This document shows, one piece after another, positions 49,454-58,988 of a DNA stretch of 64,000 nt. The stretch comes from Fundicoccus culcitae (GTDB lineage: Bacteria > Bacillota > Bacilli > Lactobacillales > Aerococcaceae). Location of the stretch: positions 372,001 through 436,000 of the forward strand of contig NZ_CP102453.1 in assembly GCF_024661895.1 (NCBI RefSeq), read 5' to 3'. A model generated the notes under the pieces. It saw only the letters and a list, made by a program, of their open reading frames with translations, was not told the origin of the DNA and did no database searches. Position 1 is the stretch's first letter, and every line of letters begins with the position of its first letter. A program made the position numbers and the translations under genes.

Positions 49454-51070
49454 ATGTACAAAAAAATATCCTATATGTCGTTGGTTGCTTTCGTCTCTTT
49501 CTGTCACTTACCTATCAAACACACGGTGCAAGCTGCTGAACCTTTTATGGTTTCTCAGTATATTCAAACGGAAAATATTGATCGGGACAGTTGTATTCAA
49601 CTCATCCGATATCAGGCCAGTCTTAGTGATACACAGTCACTTGAATCAATTGAAATTGTGTCGCAAATAGAGTCTATCCAATCAGAACTAAATTTGATTA
49701 ACCAAAGTTATGATGCTCTCAATTTACAGATTAATGAATGGTATTACGGTGAGGATCAATCGCTGGCATATGCAAATACACAACTAGATTATGTCATTGA
49801 ATTAATCTATGAGGAATATCAATTGGACGACTCTTTTACTCAGTTGACTACGGACGAACAAATTGCTTTAATTCAACAACATCCTACGGTTATTGAATGG
49901 CTGGATTACATTACTCAAATAGAAGGTTTAATTAATCAGGCTATTGTAGAACGAACAGACTTAGAGAACTACTATCAACAATTGAATTACAACTATGAGA
50001 TTTACTTGCATCAATTGGATCAAGACAAATTAAATGAATCGCAGCTTAATCAATGCCTCCTTTTTCCGTATTCAGCCAGTAAATTAGCTAGTGAAGAGAC
50101 CTGGTTAAACCGCCAGTCTGATTCTTTGGATGATATTTTGCTCCAAGCCGATCAAATGCTTCAAAAAATCGTACCAAGCGCTTATCGAAAAGTCGCCTTT
50201 GCAGATATCTTTCGAATTTATAATCAGCTTTACCATCAAAGCCAAAATAGTCAAGATGACGAGTCTAAAATGAATGTCTATGTAGATGCGTCTAGTTTAC
50301 AGGAATATACATTTGCCAGAGAGTTAAGTTTAAAAGAAATAGACGTTTTAGCTAATCAAGCTTATGCAAGTTTACAATCTACACAAGATTTTGAGGCTTA
50401 TCGCTTAGATTATCAAAATATATTGGAAATTAAAGAAAGTCAGTTAATTTATTGGTACTTAATCAATGAAGAAGCCATCGAACAATTAAAAGTTGATCTA
50501 GCTAATTATTTGACTGAACAAGGTTGGACAAGTAATGAAGCGATTGAAAAAGTAAGAACGCTGCATCAACGTTATCAAATTAAACTCATCTTATTTGATG
50601 AAGCAACACAGACATGGATGCCCAACGATTATTTAACCAGTGGCTATTTATATGACTATCGGGAAATGGATTTAAACAATCCGCAGCTGCCATTTAGTCA
50701 ACAACAACCCATACAACTGGAATCAAACACGCCTGACCGACAAGTTCCGGAATTGCCTGAAGCTAATGAGAAACTTACCGCTAATTTAGATGAAATTCAA
50801 GATCGAATCAATCGTTCCAACCAACAATCCTATTCGCAACAATCTTTACCAAAACCTACTAGTTTATCCACATATAAACTTTCAAATGAATCCGATGAAA
50901 CGTCTGATAATTTGAAAAATCAACCAATCAAACTACCTTCTACGGGTGAAAAACGAAGCCTAACTTATATTGCCATAGGTTTGTTGCTGCTTGGAATGGT
51001 CCTATTATTAATCAACATCATCATAAAGCGTAAAAATAAGGAAGAGCTTGAGGATATTGATTTAGATTAG
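49454..51070 (+). CDS. LPXTG-anchored surface protein of unknown function
   Basis: 538 residues. Signal peptide (about 1-28, ending QAA), a long helix-rich acidic body dominated by Gln, Leu, Tyr and Asp (about 30-400), a Gln/Pro-rich linker (415-490), and the sortase motif LPSTG (494-498) followed by a hydrophobic helix and a RKNK tail. It would be linked covalently to the cell wall by sortase A. No known domain is visible in the body; coiled-coil adhesin-like structure is plausible. AGGAGG precedes ATG. Confidence 0.88.
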   Translation: MYKKISYMSLVAFVSFCHLPIKHTVQAAEPFMVSQYIQTENIDRDSCIQLIRYQASLSDTQSLESIEIVSQIESIQSELNLINQSYDALNLQINEWYYGEDQSLAYANTQLDYVIELIYEEYQLDDSFTQLTTDEQIALIQQHPTVIEWLDYITQIEGLINQAIVERTDLENYYQQLNYNYEIYLHQLDQDKLNESQLNQCLLFPYSASKLASEETWLNRQSDSLDDILLQADQMLQKIVPSAYRKVAFADIFRIYNQLYHQSQNSQDDESKMNVYVDASSLQEYTFARELSLKEIDVLANQAYASLQSTQDFEAYRLDYQNILEIKESQLIYWYLINEEAIEQLKVDLANYLTEQGWTSNEAIEKVRTLHQRYQIKLILFDEATQTWMPNDYLTSGYLYDYREMDLNNPQLPFSQQQPIQLESNTPDRQVPELPEANEKLTANLDEIQDRINRSNQQSYSQQSLPKPTSLSTYKLSNESDETSDNLKNQPIKLPSTGEKRSLTYIAIGLLLLGMVLLLINIIIKRKNKEELEDIDLD

Positions 51071-51124
51071 TATTTACACAAACGTTTACAATGCTTTAAA
51101 ATCAATATTTATTTGAAAGTATGC

Positions 51125-51154
51125 TTGATACATCGTCTAAGCTTATTGTATAAT
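51125..51154 (+). promoter_or_regulatory. Promoter of the thioredoxin-like/lipoprotein pair
   Basis: TTGATA (51125-51130) and TATAAT (51149-51154) are 18 bases apart. Confidence 0.7.
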
Positions 51155-51190
51155 GTAACTAGTTTATCAATAGAAATGAGAGTGTCGTAA

Positions 51191-51559
51191 ATGGAAGAAG
51201 AAGTTTTTTTAAAACAAATTAAAGCATTTAACCATGTAACACCGACTGAAGCTGATAAATTAATTGAATCCGGAAATGAAAGTATCCTATTTATTGGTCG
51301 TGAAACATGTTCCTATTGTCGAAAATTTGCTAATACATTAACCGATGTTCTAGCTGAAACACCCCTTAAAATTAATTTTTTACATTCACAAAACCCAGAA
51401 ACAATTGATCAAGTAGATGCCTTTAGACAAAAATATAATATTTATACCGTGCCGGGTTTTATTTATTCTAATAACGATCAACTTAAGGTTCGTTGCGATA
51501 GCTCAATGACAAAAGAAGAAATTTTATCTTTTGTAGAAGTAAATTCATATGAAGGGTAA
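51191..51559 (+). CDS. Thioredoxin-like protein (PedC/BrcD-type accessory family)
   Basis: 122 residues, thioredoxin fold without signal peptide. Redox pair Cys 40-Cys 43 (ETCSYCRKF) and cis-Pro in YTVPGF. The size and motif match redoxins annotated as bacteriocin transport accessory proteins, many of which are not linked to bacteriocins; none is present next to it here. Its end overlaps the next gene by 11 bases. Confidence 0.8.
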   Translation: MEEEVFLKQIKAFNHVTPTEADKLIESGNESILFIGRETCSYCRKFANTLTDVLAETPLKINFLHSQNPETIDQVDAFRQKYNIYTVPGFIYSNNDQLKVRCDSSMTKEEILSFVEVNSYEG

Positions 51560-52112
51560 AAAGAAACAATCTACATTCACCCTTATGTTGATTTTAACCT
51601 TATTAACTTCCGCCTGTGCTAGCACGAGCTCAAAGAGAAATCCAGCTGAGCAAGCTCAAATTTTTAATCAGATGCGTCAACTTAATGTTACTGAATCTGA
51701 CGTTGAATCTGAAGCAATTACTGAAGAGTATGTGACAACCTTTGGCTTCGCTGGGCAATATAATCAGTCCATTCAAGATGAACAAGAATCGTTAGTTCGC
51801 GTGATGTTAGCCGTTGATTCTCAAAGCAATGAAGCTGAAATGGCACATGATGAAACAAACAAAGTCTTTTTAGACTATGATCAAATCGATTATTTAGCCT
51901 ATGATCAATCGATTGGAACAACCATTCAACGTTTGTTGACTTATTTGGATAAAACAGCCGCAATTGATCTCAATACCAACCATTATTTCGAATTAGATGA
52001 TACACAAACCAATGGCTTCGTTAGTATTAAGATTTATGAACGTAGCGAAACGAGTGAAAAACTGGTTGGTGAATATTATTATGATATAACCTCTGGTGAA
52101 ATAACCAACTAA
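51549..52112 (+). CDS. Lipoprotein of unknown function
   Basis: 187 residues with a signal peptide and lipobox (LTSAC, Cys ~24). The rest is acidic and polar with a FELDDTQTNGFVSIKIYER segment. The family is not recognised. Start 51549 lies inside the thioredoxin-like gene with only a weak ribosome site, so translation is probably coupled to that gene and the two may cooperate at the membrane surface. Confidence 0.78.
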   Translation: MKGKKKQSTFTLMLILTLLTSACASTSSKRNPAEQAQIFNQMRQLNVTESDVESEAITEEYVTTFGFAGQYNQSIQDEQESLVRVMLAVDSQSNEAEMAHDETNKVFLDYDQIDYLAYDQSIGTTIQRLLTYLDKTAAIDLNTNHYFELDDTQTNGFVSIKIYERSETSEKLVGEYYYDITSGEITN

Positions 52113-52128
52113 GAATATATGAGCCTTA

Positions 52129-52180
52129 AAAAACCGTAAATTTATCTGTACGAGTGACAGAAGATAAATTTACGGTTTTT
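52129..52180. terminator. Bidirectional terminator between lipoprotein and regulator genes
   Basis: AAAACCGTAAATTTATCT pairs with AGATAAATTTACGGTTTT (about 52130-52147 with 52162-52179), then T run. Confidence 0.85.
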
Positions 52181-52199
52181 AGCTTACACTTGAGTATAT

Positions 52200-53108
52200 T
52201 TAGCGATGTTTATAGTAAAAGACGACACGAATATTTTGCGGATGATTGCCAAAGTGTTCGCCGAATAGGGTGAGCCCTCCAACATTTTCACTCGTATTTA
52301 ATACCGAAAAACGTAATGTAAAAAAGGTCGAATCAAAATCCAAGTTAGCTATGCGGTAATGCGAAATATGTTCTCCATCTATTTGGGTTTCATTCGGTGT
52401 AATTCTTAGGGTTTTAAGCAGACCGTATTGACTATATTCATTTGGCCACCAATTCGGATTCAATTGACCCCTCACATCTGCAAAATTACCTGGAACGGTC
52501 CATTGACCAATATTTACTTGATTTAAATTAAAATTGACATCAGATGGCCAAATGAAATTATTTTCTGGAAATTCGGAGGCAATCTCAAAACTAATTTCAA
52601 TTAATTGAACCTCATCACCTTCTTCAATAGGATTTAAAAAATTATATTCGACAAACCCCTCAGTAAACCATAAAAGTTGCGCATCATGTTTGTTAGGGTT
52701 CATAAAATGTTTCGGATCATCTTTACGGCCAATGAAGTCATGTTGACTCGCTAAACCACAGGTTGGGACAACTTGATAATTGGAAAAATCACCCACACGA
52801 ATATCAATTTCGTGTTTTTTATAAGGTTTATGGATTTTGGCAGGGAAATTTATTTGGAGTTCGTCAATTTTTAACTTACAAAATTTTTGTTTGCCTTTAC
52901 TGTTTTGATTGACGTAAGTGGTAATAATATTGGCTTTTTCAAGTTGTTGAACATGACGTGTCACTATTGCTGAAGTTAGTTTTAACTCATTGGCGATGGT
53001 GGTGATATTGGCTGGTTGGTGTTGCAGTAATTCGATAATTTTAATGCGTGTTTCACTCGTTAACGCTTTAAGGATGGGGAGGTTTTCTTTATTTAATTCT
53101 ATTTGCAT
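52200..53108 (-). CDS. ArsR-type helix-turn-helix regulator with large C-terminal sensor-like domain
   Basis: 302 residues. Residues 1-75 are an ArsR-like winged helix (LKALTSETRIKIIELLQHQPANITTIANELKLTSAIVTRHVQQLEKANII). The remaining ~220 residues are rich in Trp, Asn and aromatic residues, suggesting a beta-sandwich ligand domain (NWWPNEYSQYGLLKTLRITPNETQIDGEH). It resembles predicted regulators grouped as COG4189; sugar binding is my inference from its divergent position to the galactose/glycan operon. AAGGAG precedes ATG 53108. Confidence 0.78.
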   Translation of the reverse strand: MQIELNKENLPILKALTSETRIKIIELLQHQPANITTIANELKLTSAIVTRHVQQLEKANIITTYVNQNSKGKQKFCKLKIDELQINFPAKIHKPYKKHEIDIRVGDFSNYQVVPTCGLASQHDFIGRKDDPKHFMNPNKHDAQLLWFTEGFVEYNFLNPIEEGDEVQLIEISFEIASEFPENNFIWPSDVNFNLNQVNIGQWTVPGNFADVRGQLNPNWWPNEYSQYGLLKTLRITPNETQIDGEHISHYRIANLDFDSTFFTLRFSVLNTSENVGGLTLFGEHFGNHPQNIRVVFYYKHR

Positions 53109-53134
53109 ATCATAACTCCTTAGTTAGAAAAAAC

Positions 53135-53169
53135 GGTTAATTATAGCTAAATCATATCATTTATTAACC
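53135..53169. promoter_or_regulatory. Candidate operator in the divergent regulator/galM region
   Basis: GGTTAAT (53135-53141) and ATTAACC (53163-53169) form an inverted repeat with 28-base centre-to-centre spacing. It overlaps a minus-strand TATAAT (53145-53140) likely used by the regulator gene. Operator role is inferred. Confidence 0.4.
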
Positions 53170-53218
53170 AATCGGTAAACAAATGAAGGAATAATTTCCT
53201 CTTCACAGATGACGCTTG

Positions 53219-53247
53219 TTGTAAACCAAAAATGGCATCGCTATAAT
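53219..53247 (+). promoter_or_regulatory. Promoter of the galM-galK-galT-GH20-GH29 operon
   Basis: TTGTAA (53219-53224) and TATAAT (53242-53247) are 17 bases apart, leaving a ~80-base leader. A weak hairpin near 53259-53285 is followed by GTTTTT. Confidence 0.7.
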
Positions 53248-53332
53248 AGGACTTGTAAAGGTTTTCTAATAAGTAGACCTGTTTTTAAGGCTGACTTTTC
53301 TATTAATAGTTAATAAATCTTAGGAGGTTAAC

Positions 53333-54373
53333 ATGGATTATCAAATTAAGTCGTTTGGTATATATGCAGGGATAGATTATGATGAAATATGGGTGGAGCA
53401 TGATGGTGTCATTATTACTTTTTCCAACTTTGGTGCGCGAATAAACCGTTGGTTAGTACCTGATTCCAATGGGGAGCAAAAAAGTATCGTTTTAGGTTTC
53501 GATAATGCTAGCCATGCCGTTGAAGGTAAAGGTTATTATTATGGGGCAACTATTGCACCGATTGCCGGTCGAGTAAACAAGGGGCAATTTACCTTGAATA
53601 ATGATGCCTATCAACTCACCATTAACGATGGCAAGAATCATTTACATGGTGGGCATAGAGCCGTTGATTTACAAAAGTGGGACTATGATGTTGATTTAAC
53701 CGACGAGCAATTTAAGGTAACCTTTAGCTACACTTGGCCTGATGGATACAATGGTTATCCAGGACCGATAACGATGAAAGTTATATATAGTTATACCTTC
53801 AATCATACTTGGCGTATTGAGTATGTTGCGAATACGGAAAAGGCGACGCTATTTAATCCAACCAATCATGTCTACTTTAATTTAAGCGGTAATAATCAAG
53901 AGGATATTTTAAAGCACAGCCTACAAATCAATGCTGACCATTATTTGCCTGTATTAGCTGATGGATTGCCGCAAGGTACCATTGAATCAGTCACAGCGAC
54001 CCCTTTTGATTTGCGTGAAGCGGTTGTCTTAGGCACGGTTTTAAATAGTAACTTTGACCAAGTTGCGATTAAAGACGGTTTCGACCATCCATTTTATTTG
54101 AATGAGTCAAATCCCAAAGCAATATTATCACTAGACGAAAACAATATACGTATTGAATGTCGAACCAGTAGTCCTTGTATTGTCGTTTATACTTCTCAAG
54201 TTGTTGATCAACCAATCGCTATTTGGGGGCAGGCGATTAAAAAATATGGTGGCATTACGTTGGAAACACAAATGGAACCTGATGCTATTAATCATACTAA
54301 CTTTCATGATATTTCGCTTTACCCAGACCAAACTTTCCATGCATGGACAGAATATCAACTTATAAAGGAGTAG
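53333..54373 (+). CDS. galM: Aldose 1-epimerase (galactose mutarotase)
   Basis: 346 residues with the GalM landmarks YYYGATIAPIAGRVNKGQF, NHLHGG (substrate His), WPDGYNGYPGP, NPTNHVYFNLSG (catalytic His) and ITLETQMEPDAIN (catalytic Glu). It interconverts alpha and beta anomers so galactose can enter GalK. First gene of the operon, with galK six bases downstream. Confidence 0.94.
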   Translation: MDYQIKSFGIYAGIDYDEIWVEHDGVIITFSNFGARINRWLVPDSNGEQKSIVLGFDNASHAVEGKGYYYGATIAPIAGRVNKGQFTLNNDAYQLTINDGKNHLHGGHRAVDLQKWDYDVDLTDEQFKVTFSYTWPDGYNGYPGPITMKVIYSYTFNHTWRIEYVANTEKATLFNPTNHVYFNLSGNNQEDILKHSLQINADHYLPVLADGLPQGTIESVTATPFDLREAVVLGTVLNSNFDQVAIKDGFDHPFYLNESNPKAILSLDENNIRIECRTSSPCIVVYTSQVVDQPIAIWGQAIKKYGGITLETQMEPDAINHTNFHDISLYPDQTFHAWTEYQLIKE

Positions 54374-54378
54374 TTGTT

Positions 54379-55551
54379 ATGTCAAATATAGATCATTTAA
54401 AGCAAGCGTTTGAGGAAATTTATCATCAATCAGCTGAACGAACCTTTTTTTCACCAGGGCGAATTAATCTTATTGGAGAACATACCGATTATAATGGGGG
54501 ACATGTCTTCCCATGCGCGATTACTATCGGTACTTATGGACTTGTTTCTATGCGAGAAGATAAGTGGGTGCATTGTTATTCCACCAACTTTTCTGAATCG
54601 GGTATCATCCAAATTAATTTAGAAAATTTAGCGTATGCTAAACAGGATGGCTGGGCAAATTATGTCAAAGGTATGTTGAAATACATGCAAGCAGCCAGTC
54701 AGCCTTTTAGTCACGGCTTTAATCTACTGATTGAAGGAAATATTCCAAACGGGGCAGGGTTGTCATCCAGTGCTTCCCTTGAAATGCTAGTTGGTGTCAT
54801 CGCAGACGCCATCTACGACTTGAAAATGGACCGGATTAAAATGGTCAAAATCGGACAACAAGTAGAAAATAAATTTATTGGTGTCAATTCTGGAATTATG
54901 GATCAGTTTGCTATTGGTATGGGTCAGGTTGACCAAGCGATATTTTTAGATGTTAATACTTTAGACTATCAATTTATACCAGCCGATTTTAAAGATTATC
55001 GCATATTAATTATGAATACCAACAAACGTCGCGAATTAGCCGATTCTAAATATAATGAACGTCGGTCACAATGTGAAGCGGCTCTTGAACAATTAAAAAC
55101 CGAATTAAAAATAAATACCTTAGGTGATTTAGATAATGAAAGTTTTGAAGCGAATCGCTATTTAATTCAAGATCCTATTTTAGCTCAACGGGCTAAACAT
55201 GCGGTTTATGAAAATACGCGGACGATTGCTGCTAAAGCATTACTTCAAGCAGGCGATTTAGAAAAATTTGGTCAGTTACTCAATGAATCTCATATTAGTT
55301 TACGTGATGACTATGATGTTACTGGAATTGAATTAGATACTTTAGTCGAAAGTGCTTGGAAACATGAAGCCGTGTTGGGCGCAAGAATGACAGGAGCAGG
55401 GATGGGGGGCTGTGCCATCGCTTTAGTTCAAAAAGATGCCATTGATGAAGTCAGTGAGTCTATCAAGCAAGACTATGAAGCCAAAATTGGTTATCCACCT
55501 AGTTTTTATATTGCACAAGTTGGTGACGGTTCGAAGGAACTGACTAATTAG
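54379..55551 (+). CDS. galK: Galactokinase
   Basis: 390 residues of the GHMP family: FFSPGRINLIGEHTDYNGGHVFPCAI (galactose signature), PNGAGLSSSASLEM (ATP site) and GARMTGAGMGGCAIAL (third motif). It makes galactose 1-phosphate. ATG 54379 follows AAAGGAG; an upstream in-frame ATG lies within galM. Confidence 0.96.
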   Translation: MSNIDHLKQAFEEIYHQSAERTFFSPGRINLIGEHTDYNGGHVFPCAITIGTYGLVSMREDKWVHCYSTNFSESGIIQINLENLAYAKQDGWANYVKGMLKYMQAASQPFSHGFNLLIEGNIPNGAGLSSSASLEMLVGVIADAIYDLKMDRIKMVKIGQQVENKFIGVNSGIMDQFAIGMGQVDQAIFLDVNTLDYQFIPADFKDYRILIMNTNKRRELADSKYNERRSQCEAALEQLKTELKINTLGDLDNESFEANRYLIQDPILAQRAKHAVYENTRTIAAKALLQAGDLEKFGQLLNESHISLRDDYDVTGIELDTLVESAWKHEAVLGARMTGAGMGGCAIALVQKDAIDEVSESIKQDYEAKIGYPPSFYIAQVGDGSKELTN

Positions 55552-55572
55552 TTAAAATAAGGAGTGAAGTAA

Positions 55573-57084
55573 GTGGAAATGCCTATCTCTCAAACCATTC
55601 AACAATTTGTTGATTTAGCAATTGCAGAAAATAAATTACCTGCCTTAGATAAAATTTATGTTACAAATAGATTATTAGCTTTACTACATTTAAGTGATTA
55701 TGCTCCAACAGAACAAAGACAAAATGCTTATAGTTTATTGGAACTAATGGATTTGATGATTGCTTATGCCATTGAACAAAAAATTATCGAGGATGCTTTA
55801 AGTGAAAAAGAACAAATGGAAGCGGCTATAATGGATTTGTTAACCCCTACACCCTCCCATTTGAATGAAATTTTTTGGCAAACATATCAAAAGAGTCCCA
55901 TTGAAGCAACCGACTATTTTTATGCTTTATCTCAAAATAATGACTATATTAAAACCCGTAATATTGCACGCAACATTGGTTTTACAACTTCCAGCAAGTA
56001 CGGTGATTTAGAAATAACCATTAATCTTTCAAAACCAGAAAAAGATCCAAAAGAAATTGCTAAAGCACGTCATATCGTTAGTTCGAACTACCCTCAATGT
56101 GCTTTATGTATGGAAAACGAAGGCTATCAAGGCAGAATTAACCATCCAGCCCGTCAAAATCATCGCATCATCCGCTTTGATTTAGAAGGTGAGGTTTATG
56201 GTTTACAATACTCGCCTTATGTCTACTATAATGAACATAGTATTTTCTTAAATGAACGACATATTCCCATGAAAGTTGACCGTAAATGTTTCAATAATTT
56301 ATTGTCGATTGTTGAAATTTTTCCCCATTATTTTGTAGGTTCCAATGCTGATTTACCTATTGTAGGTGGGTCGATTTTATCCCATGATCATTACCAAGGG
56401 GGACACTATACCTTTCCAATGGAAAAAGCTCAACCATATGCAAGCACAAAGTTGACGGCTTTTCCAACGATTGAAGTGGAATTAGTCCATTGGCCTTTAT
56501 CAGTTATTCGGTTACGCTCAGCTAACAAACACGAATTAGTTGAAGCGAGTGATATCATCCTTAAGCATTGGCGTCAATATTCTGATGCATCATTGGATAT
56601 ATTAGCTTATAGCCAAGATGTGCCACATAATACCATTACGCCGATTGCACGCAATAAGGGTGATCAATTTGAAATGGATTTAGTCCTACGTAATAATCGG
56701 ACAACAACTGAATTTCCGGATGGGATATTCCATCCGCATCAAGATGTTCAACACATTAAAAAAGAAAATATCGGTTTAATTGAAGTGATGGGATTAGCTA
56801 TTTTACCCCCACGGTTAGTAGAAGAATTAGCAACTATTGAGCAGTATATTTTAGACAACGCCACATTAGATGAGGTAGCTCCAATTCACCAAGAATGGGC
56901 TAAAAGTTTAAAAGAAGAGTGGATACTTGCCAATGAAAATTCTGGCTTAACCGTTGATCAGTTTATTAAAGCTGGCGTTGGACAAAAATTTGAGCGTGTT
57001 TTAGAAGATGCCGGTGTATTTAAATTAGATGCATCAGGTAGAGCTGGTTTATACCGATTTATTGAATCCGTTAATTCACTATAA
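55573..57084 (+). CDS. galT: UDP-glucose--hexose-1-phosphate uridylyltransferase (GalT, type 2)
   Basis: 503 residues of the Gram-positive GalT class: CALCMENEGYQGRINHPARQNHRII, LPIVGGSILSHDHYQGGHY with the active-site His pair, and a C-terminal GVGQKFERVLEDAGVFK. It exchanges galactose 1-phosphate with UDP-glucose. GTG start behind AAGGAG. No galE is present in this operon, so UDP-galactose epimerisation must be encoded elsewhere. Confidence 0.95.
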   Translation: MEMPISQTIQQFVDLAIAENKLPALDKIYVTNRLLALLHLSDYAPTEQRQNAYSLLELMDLMIAYAIEQKIIEDALSEKEQMEAAIMDLLTPTPSHLNEIFWQTYQKSPIEATDYFYALSQNNDYIKTRNIARNIGFTTSSKYGDLEITINLSKPEKDPKEIAKARHIVSSNYPQCALCMENEGYQGRINHPARQNHRIIRFDLEGEVYGLQYSPYVYYNEHSIFLNERHIPMKVDRKCFNNLLSIVEIFPHYFVGSNADLPIVGGSILSHDHYQGGHYTFPMEKAQPYASTKLTAFPTIEVELVHWPLSVIRLRSANKHELVEASDIILKHWRQYSDASLDILAYSQDVPHNTITPIARNKGDQFEMDLVLRNNRTTTEFPDGIFHPHQDVQHIKKENIGLIEVMGLAILPPRLVEELATIEQYILDNATLDEVAPIHQEWAKSLKEEWILANENSGLTVDQFIKAGVGQKFERVLEDAGVFKLDASGRAGLYRFIESVNSL

Positions 57085-57106
57085 ACAATAATAAGGAGAT
57101 TTTTAA

Positions 57107-58984
57107 ATGTCATATGAAGTCATTAAAGTACACGTTGAAGATCCTCAATTACGTAAGACCTTAGAGTTGCTTAGTCAAGATTTACATATTCAACTATCTG
57201 AAGAAGGGCACTTGCTTAATTATATTCAAAAAGATCAATTAATCGTAACGGTTGAAACGACTGATAATGATATAACAATCACGGCACCCGATTTACCACA
57301 TTTTTATGCCGGACTTGCTCAAGTGGTCATGCGTCAACAAAATAGGCAACCTTTAAATTTTGAATTAGATTATCACTTTGAACGTAATGGGATTATGTTG
57401 GATTGTTCGCGTAACGGGGTTGTCAATGTCGCAACGGTAAAGAAATTTATTCGTCAATCAGTTGTGATGGGGCATACTTGGTTAATGCTGTATATCGAAG
57501 ATGTCTATGAAATACCTGGTGAAGCTTATTTTGGAGCCTTTCGTGGTCGATATTCGCAGGCTAATTTAAAAGAACTTGATGCCTATGCCATTCAATTTGG
57601 TCTTGAATTGTTCCCAGCTATTCAAACCTTAGCGCATGTCAATCAATTTCTAATGTGGGAACATGAAATGCATCGGTATGGTGATATTGATGATATTTTT
57701 AATGTTAAGCGTGAGGCTACTTTACAATTAGTTGAAAAGATGATTGCTTCTTTATCTGAGTGTTTTACTTCTAACCGTATCCATTTGGGTATGGATGAAG
57801 CTTATAATTTAGGCCGAGGAACCTTTTTAGATGAGAACGGCTTACAAGATAAAACACAAATTATGTTAGATTACCTTGATCAATTAGTGGTAATTTGTGA
57901 CAAATACCAAGTTCAACCCTTAATGTGGGATGATATGTTCTTTTCACATTATTCCAAATTCTCGAATGGTCAACAAGTGAAAATCCCTGAAACCATCGAT
58001 TTGATGTATTGGGACTATTATCATACAACGCAAGAACACTATGAAGAAAAAATTGATCAAAGAAGAGAAATAGCCAAAGAAACCTCTTTTGCGGGTGGGT
58101 CTTGGCGATGGACAGGTTATGTGCCGCATCATATCAAGACCTTACGTACAACCATCCCTGCTTTAAATGCGGCTAAAGCTAAACAAGTCAAACGTGTCAT
58201 CACAACCGCATGGGGCGATGATGGTTCTGAGGCACCATTTGAAACCGCCTTATTTGGCTTAACCTTGTTTGCCTACTTAGATGTCAACAATACTTACGAT
58301 GAAGCTTTATTTGATCAATGGTTACAATTTTATACTAATCAAAACCTCACCACTTGGTTAAAACAAGGGGAATTGGACTTTCCGCTTGGGCAAGATGAGG
58401 CGGTATTCTTAGATGCCAATCCTTCAAAGTACCTATTGTACCAAGATTTGTTGTTGCCGGTCTTTATGCCTTATATCGAATCATTAGCTTTTGACTATGG
58501 CCAACACTTAATTGAAATCGCAACTTATTTTGAAGAAAATCAGTCAACAACTAGCTTATTACCTGATTTTTATGCAGTCTATGCAAGAACTTTGGCAGAA
58601 CGTTGGGATTTACCTTTAAAAATTTGGGAATTGTATCATCAACAAGATAAAGCTAGTTTACGTGAATTGATTGTAAACCGCATTCGTCCAAATATAGATT
58701 CTTTACGCTTATTGCTACAAAAAAGACGTGCCATTTGGCTAGCCGAAAATAACCCAATGGGCTTAGAAATCATTGAGCAACGTTTTGGTGGTGTTATTAT
58801 GCGCGCTGAGATGATAATTGAACGCTTAAATGCCTATATTGATAACGAGATTGAAGTGATTGAAGAACTCGAAGAAAAACGTCTAGATCCTTTGGCGTGG
58901 CATTATCAAGCTAAAGAAATTCCCCAAGCGGTTTCGTATATACGTACCGAACGTATTATGTCACGGTCACGTTATAGTTGGTAA
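57107..58984 (+). CDS. GH20 beta-N-acetylhexosaminidase-like enzyme, cytoplasmic
   Basis: 625 residues without signal peptide. A GH20 pre-domain (about 1-95) precedes a TIM barrel with GIMLDCSRNGV, FPAIQTLAHVNQFLMW and the catalytic Asp 230-Glu 231 pair in HLGMDEA; LMWDDMFF and AGGSWRWTGY follow. The C-terminal ~220 residues are helical. It should release terminal N-acetylhexosamine from short imported glycans. It lies between galT and a fucosidase, AAGGAG upstream of ATG. Confidence 0.88.
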   Translation: MSYEVIKVHVEDPQLRKTLELLSQDLHIQLSEEGHLLNYIQKDQLIVTVETTDNDITITAPDLPHFYAGLAQVVMRQQNRQPLNFELDYHFERNGIMLDCSRNGVVNVATVKKFIRQSVVMGHTWLMLYIEDVYEIPGEAYFGAFRGRYSQANLKELDAYAIQFGLELFPAIQTLAHVNQFLMWEHEMHRYGDIDDIFNVKREATLQLVEKMIASLSECFTSNRIHLGMDEAYNLGRGTFLDENGLQDKTQIMLDYLDQLVVICDKYQVQPLMWDDMFFSHYSKFSNGQQVKIPETIDLMYWDYYHTTQEHYEEKIDQRREIAKETSFAGGSWRWTGYVPHHIKTLRTTIPALNAAKAKQVKRVITTAWGDDGSEAPFETALFGLTLFAYLDVNNTYDEALFDQWLQFYTNQNLTTWLKQGELDFPLGQDEAVFLDANPSKYLLYQDLLLPVFMPYIESLAFDYGQHLIEIATYFEENQSTTSLLPDFYAVYARTLAERWDLPLKIWELYHQQDKASLRELIVNRIRPNIDSLRLLLQKRRAIWLAENNPMGLEIIEQRFGGVIMRAEMIIERLNAYIDNEIEVIEELEEKRLDPLAWHYQAKEIPQAVSYIRTERIMSRSRYSW

Positions 58985-58988
58985 TCTA

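Noticed and set aside
51191-51559. Bacteriocin locus suggested by the PedC-type thioredoxin
   Set aside because: No bacteriocin precursor, immunity gene or exporter lies next to it; such redoxins are common outside bacteriocin clusters.
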